In this document: positions 61,633-64,000 of the stretch, piece by piece
Position numbering within the stretch: position 1 is the first letter of the stretch
Layout of the letters: every line of letters starts with the position of its first letter
From: Macrotis lagotis
Taxonomy: Eukaryota; Chordata; Mammalia; Peramelemorphia; Peramelidae
Length of the DNA: 64,000 nt
Assembly (NCBI RefSeq): GCF_037893015.1
Contig: NC_133660.1
Span: forward strand, 163,677,728-163,741,727
Reading direction: 5' to 3'
Made by a program: the position numbers and the translations under genes
Notes under the pieces: model-generated
Told to the model about the DNA's origin: nothing
Database searches by the model: none
Seen by the model: the letters and a program-made list of their open reading frames with translations, nothing else

Positions 61633-61780
61633 TCTTTTTTTTTTAAAGTTTTTGCAAGGCAATGGGATTAAGTGGCTTGCCCAAGGCCACACGGCTAGGT
61701 AATTATTAATTATCTGAGGTCAGATTTTAACTCAGGTACTTCTGACTCCAGGGCCGGTGCTCTATCCCAGCCACCCCCCA
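61633..61780 (-). mobile_element. WSINE1-like SINE
   Basis: Antisense copy with a shortened head (CTCTATCCCAGCCACCCCCC). Confidence 0.82.
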
Positions 61781-62353
61781 GTCATTCTAATATATAACCA
61801 GCCTATTTCTGAGACAGAGTACCATGAGGTGGAGAAAACTCCCCATTTAGAGTCTGAGACCTGCCTTTGAATCTCAGCTTTTTTTTCTCTCTCTACCAAC
61901 TGATCTTGAACAATCTTTTAGAATTCTTGAATCTAAGTTTCCTTATCTTGAATCTAAGTTTCCTTATCTATAAACAAGGAGGAATGAACATATTAAATCT
62001 CTCCTAGCTTTACATTTGTAATAGAAAAACATTAAGGATTTAATTTCCTATTGAGGTAATCCATCACTCCTTGAGGCAGCTCTAATTGTTAAGAAGTTAG
62101 GCCTTCTTATTGGACTTCAAAAAGCCCCTCTCCAATTTAATCATTTTTGCTCCTTTTTGTACATTTTTTAGACTCCAATAATGGTTTAGGAACTCATAGT
62201 GGATTCATACTAATTCAGGTTAAGTACCAACTTGACAAGTCTTAGATCTCTAGGACACTGGGAAGAAGAAAATTATTCAGGGTCACATAGTCAATATGTT
62301 TTAGAGGCAAGATTTAAACTCAAGTCACTCATCAGATTTAAGAGTTGGAAGAG
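61781..62353. other. Intergenic DNA
   Basis: A tandem GAATCTAAGTTTCCTTATCT duplication is seen at about 61928 and 61949, and a SINE-like trace at 62270-62335. No gene. Confidence 0.4.
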
Positions 62354-62511
62354 GGGTGGCTAGGTGGTGCAGTGGATAGAGCACCGGCCCTGGAGTCAGG
62401 AATACCTGAGTTCAAATGTGACCTCAGACACTTAATAATTACCTAGCCGTGTGGCCTTGGGCAAGCCACTTAACCCCATTGCCTTGCAAAAAAACTAAAA
62501 AAAAAAAAAGA
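62354..62511 (+). mobile_element. WSINE1-like SINE
   Basis: Sense copy with AGAGTTGGAAGAG on both sides (about 62341 and 62510), a perfect TSD. Confidence 0.92.
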
Positions 62512-62696
62512 GTTGGAAGAGATCTAGTTGTCTAGTTATCTAGTATAGTGGTATCAAACTCAAATAGAAAGGGGGGGCTCCTAATTTTTATATAAGGATC
62601 TCTACCAATCACTTACCAATAATTTTTTTAAATATGAGATTAACTATATTTTAGGTCATTTTCATTTACTTTGTTAAATATTTCCCAATTACATTT

Positions 62697-62852
62697 TTTT
62701 AGGGTTTTTTTTTTTGCAAGGCAAATGGGGTTAAGTGGCTTGCCCAAGGCCACACGGCTAGGTAATTCTTAAGTGTCTGAGACTGGATTTGAACCCAGGT
62801 ACTCCTGACTCCAAGACTGGTGCTTTATCCACTACACCACCTAGCCGCCCCT
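62697..62852 (-). mobile_element. WSINE1-like SINE
   Basis: Antisense copy; CCCAATTACATTTT at about 62685 and 62853 is the TSD. It sits in a short L1 3' tail (CATTTACTTTGTTAAATATT). Confidence 0.9.
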
Positions 62853-62989
62853 CCCAATTACATTTTAACTTAGTTCCAGTGTGCTTGGGAATGTAGTCCA
62901 TCATTTGAAGCCTATGAGAAGTGTATATGATTTCTTTGATCTAGTAGAAATCATCCCCCAAAGGAATCTCCACTATAAGCATTAAGATG

Positions 62990-63195
62990 GCATATTTTTG
63001 TTTGTCCTTCGTTCCCCAAGAGGATCAAGTCATCAGGGATGTGATGCCATGACATACAAGTGAACTGGATTTAACTGAGAGAGTGCTGTGCAAAGTCATA
63101 AGCCTCATTTTCTCCTCTGGAATCATCTGGGTCCAGTGGCCAGCTATGAATCAGGATGACTGGAGATGATCCTGAGATGCAGGGGGAGACCTTGG
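62990..63195 (-). mobile_element. Long SINE, antisense part
   Basis: TTTGTCCTTCGTTCCCCAAG tail end, CAGGGATGTGATGCCATGAC, TGGAATCATCTGGGTCCAGT and GATGACTGGAGATGATCCTG. The tRNA head is missing. Confidence 0.75.
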
Positions 63196-63502
63196 TTTGT
63201 TTTTTTTTTTAAAAAACTAAGGTCTTTCTTTAATAGATCTCAGTTTGACTGAGGCAACTTCATATAACCTTTACTTGAAGATCCCTAAAGAAGTCGAATC
63301 TACCAGTTCTTCAGGCAACAAGTTCACTTTTTGGACAGCCCTAATTGTTAGGAAGATTTTTTTTCCTAAATCAAACCTAAATTTGCTTCTTTGCAACTTC
63401 TTTCACTCATTGCTCCAGGTTCTTCCTCTGCCATCAAAGGAAAAGAAACTTAATTACTCTTCTACATGATAGGGCTTCAGATACCTGATTTGCTCCTTTT
63501 TA
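63196..63502. other. Intergenic DNA, old repeat-like
   Basis: Resembles an old dispersed repeat near 63320-63470 (TTGTTAGGAAGATTTTTTTT) that also echoes 62085-62170. No gene. Confidence 0.35.
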
Positions 63503-63648
63503 AAAATTTTGTTTATTTAAGACAATGGGGTTAAGTGATTTGCCAAAGGTCACACAGCTAGGCCATTATTAAGTCTCTGAGGCTGAATTTGAACTCAGGT
63601 CCTCCTGACTCCAGGGCCAGTGCTCTATCCACAGTGCCACCTAGCTTT
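63503..63648 (-). mobile_element. WSINE1-like SINE, diverged
   Basis: Antisense copy (GACAATGGGGTTAAGTGATT, TCTCTGAGGCTGAATTTGAA, GCCACCTAGCT). Confidence 0.75.
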
Positions 63649-64000
63649 CTCTTTTTTCCTTTTTTTTTCTGACTTGCTCTTAATGTTTTTCCTTTTTAGG
63701 TTTTTTTAACACTCATCTCTCAAATTTTCACAGGATTCAAAGTCTCCACAGACTACAGTTTGCAGATTCTGTCCCTTTCTCTTAAAAAAATCAGAACATT
63801 CACTTATCTCTAATTGCAGAAATTCAACTGCTTTCCATGATTTTTCACATACTACAGTTCAACAATTATATCAGTCACTTCTTTCAGAATTCAAAGATGT
63901 TTTGTCTCCACTGGGTGTCTAGAATTCATCAGGGGCAACTAAGAAATCTTATCATCTACTTATTTGTATCTGGTATTCACTCCCTATTAACCATCTTTGT
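63649..64000. other. Intergenic DNA to window end
   Basis: T-rich start, then sequence with no gene recognised. Confidence 0.35.

Overview
The window is AT-rich vertebrate intergenic DNA from a marsupial, most likely an Australian one and possibly a dasyuromorph. The evidence is the dominant SINE: a tRNA-like head of the 'GGCGGCTAGGTGGCGCAG' type, a body with TTAATAATTACCTAGCTGTGTGGCC, and an oligo-A tail. It occurs more than 30 times. The marsupial assignment rests on my recognition of this family (WSINE1-like) and of a second older tRNA-derived family (MAR1-like). The species call is an inference. I see no intact cellular protein-coding gene. All long open frames belong to retroelements, processed pseudogenes or simple repeats.

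Layout. 1-7.0 kb is a nest: an old L1 3' end is split by a younger L1 with a 5' inversion, and that L1 is split by a composite element (copy A, about 3142-5500). 7-15 kb is unique DNA with scattered SINEs. 15.0-18.4 kb is copy B of the composite element, full length, minus strand and flanked by a target-site duplication (TSD). 19-30 kb holds SINEs, a pogo/Tc2-like DNA transposon remnant (21.2-21.9 kb) and unique DNA. 30.5-31.6 kb holds old L1 3' ends and a TTTC repeat. 32.3-33.7 kb is an HNRNPA1 processed pseudogene on the minus strand. 36.86-41.85 kb has two 5'-complete L1-type elements joined tail to tail. 41.9-44.5 kb is an RBBP4 processed pseudogene with a perfect 13-bp TSD, inserted into an older SINE and itself hit by a younger SINE. 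45-57 kb is SINE-rich, with an inverted repeat (54.6/55.5 kb) and a 7SL RNA pseudogene (56.6 kb). 57.80-58.86 kb is a solo endogenous-retrovirus LTR with a 6-bp TSD and open frames in its U3. 58.9-64 kb is mostly unique DNA plus SINEs.

The most interesting signal is the composite retrotransposon represented by copies A and B. It has an L1-type 5' UTR and an L1 ORF1, no ORF2, and a 3' tail carrying three diverged SINE-like modules in fixed order before an (AATA)n end. Copy B has its own TSD and a complete 5' end, so this arrangement moved as a unit. It resembles half-L1 (HAL1) elements, with an SVA-like composite tail. The L1s in the window are the plausible source of the enzymes that moved this element, the SINEs, both mRNA pseudogenes and the 7SL copy.
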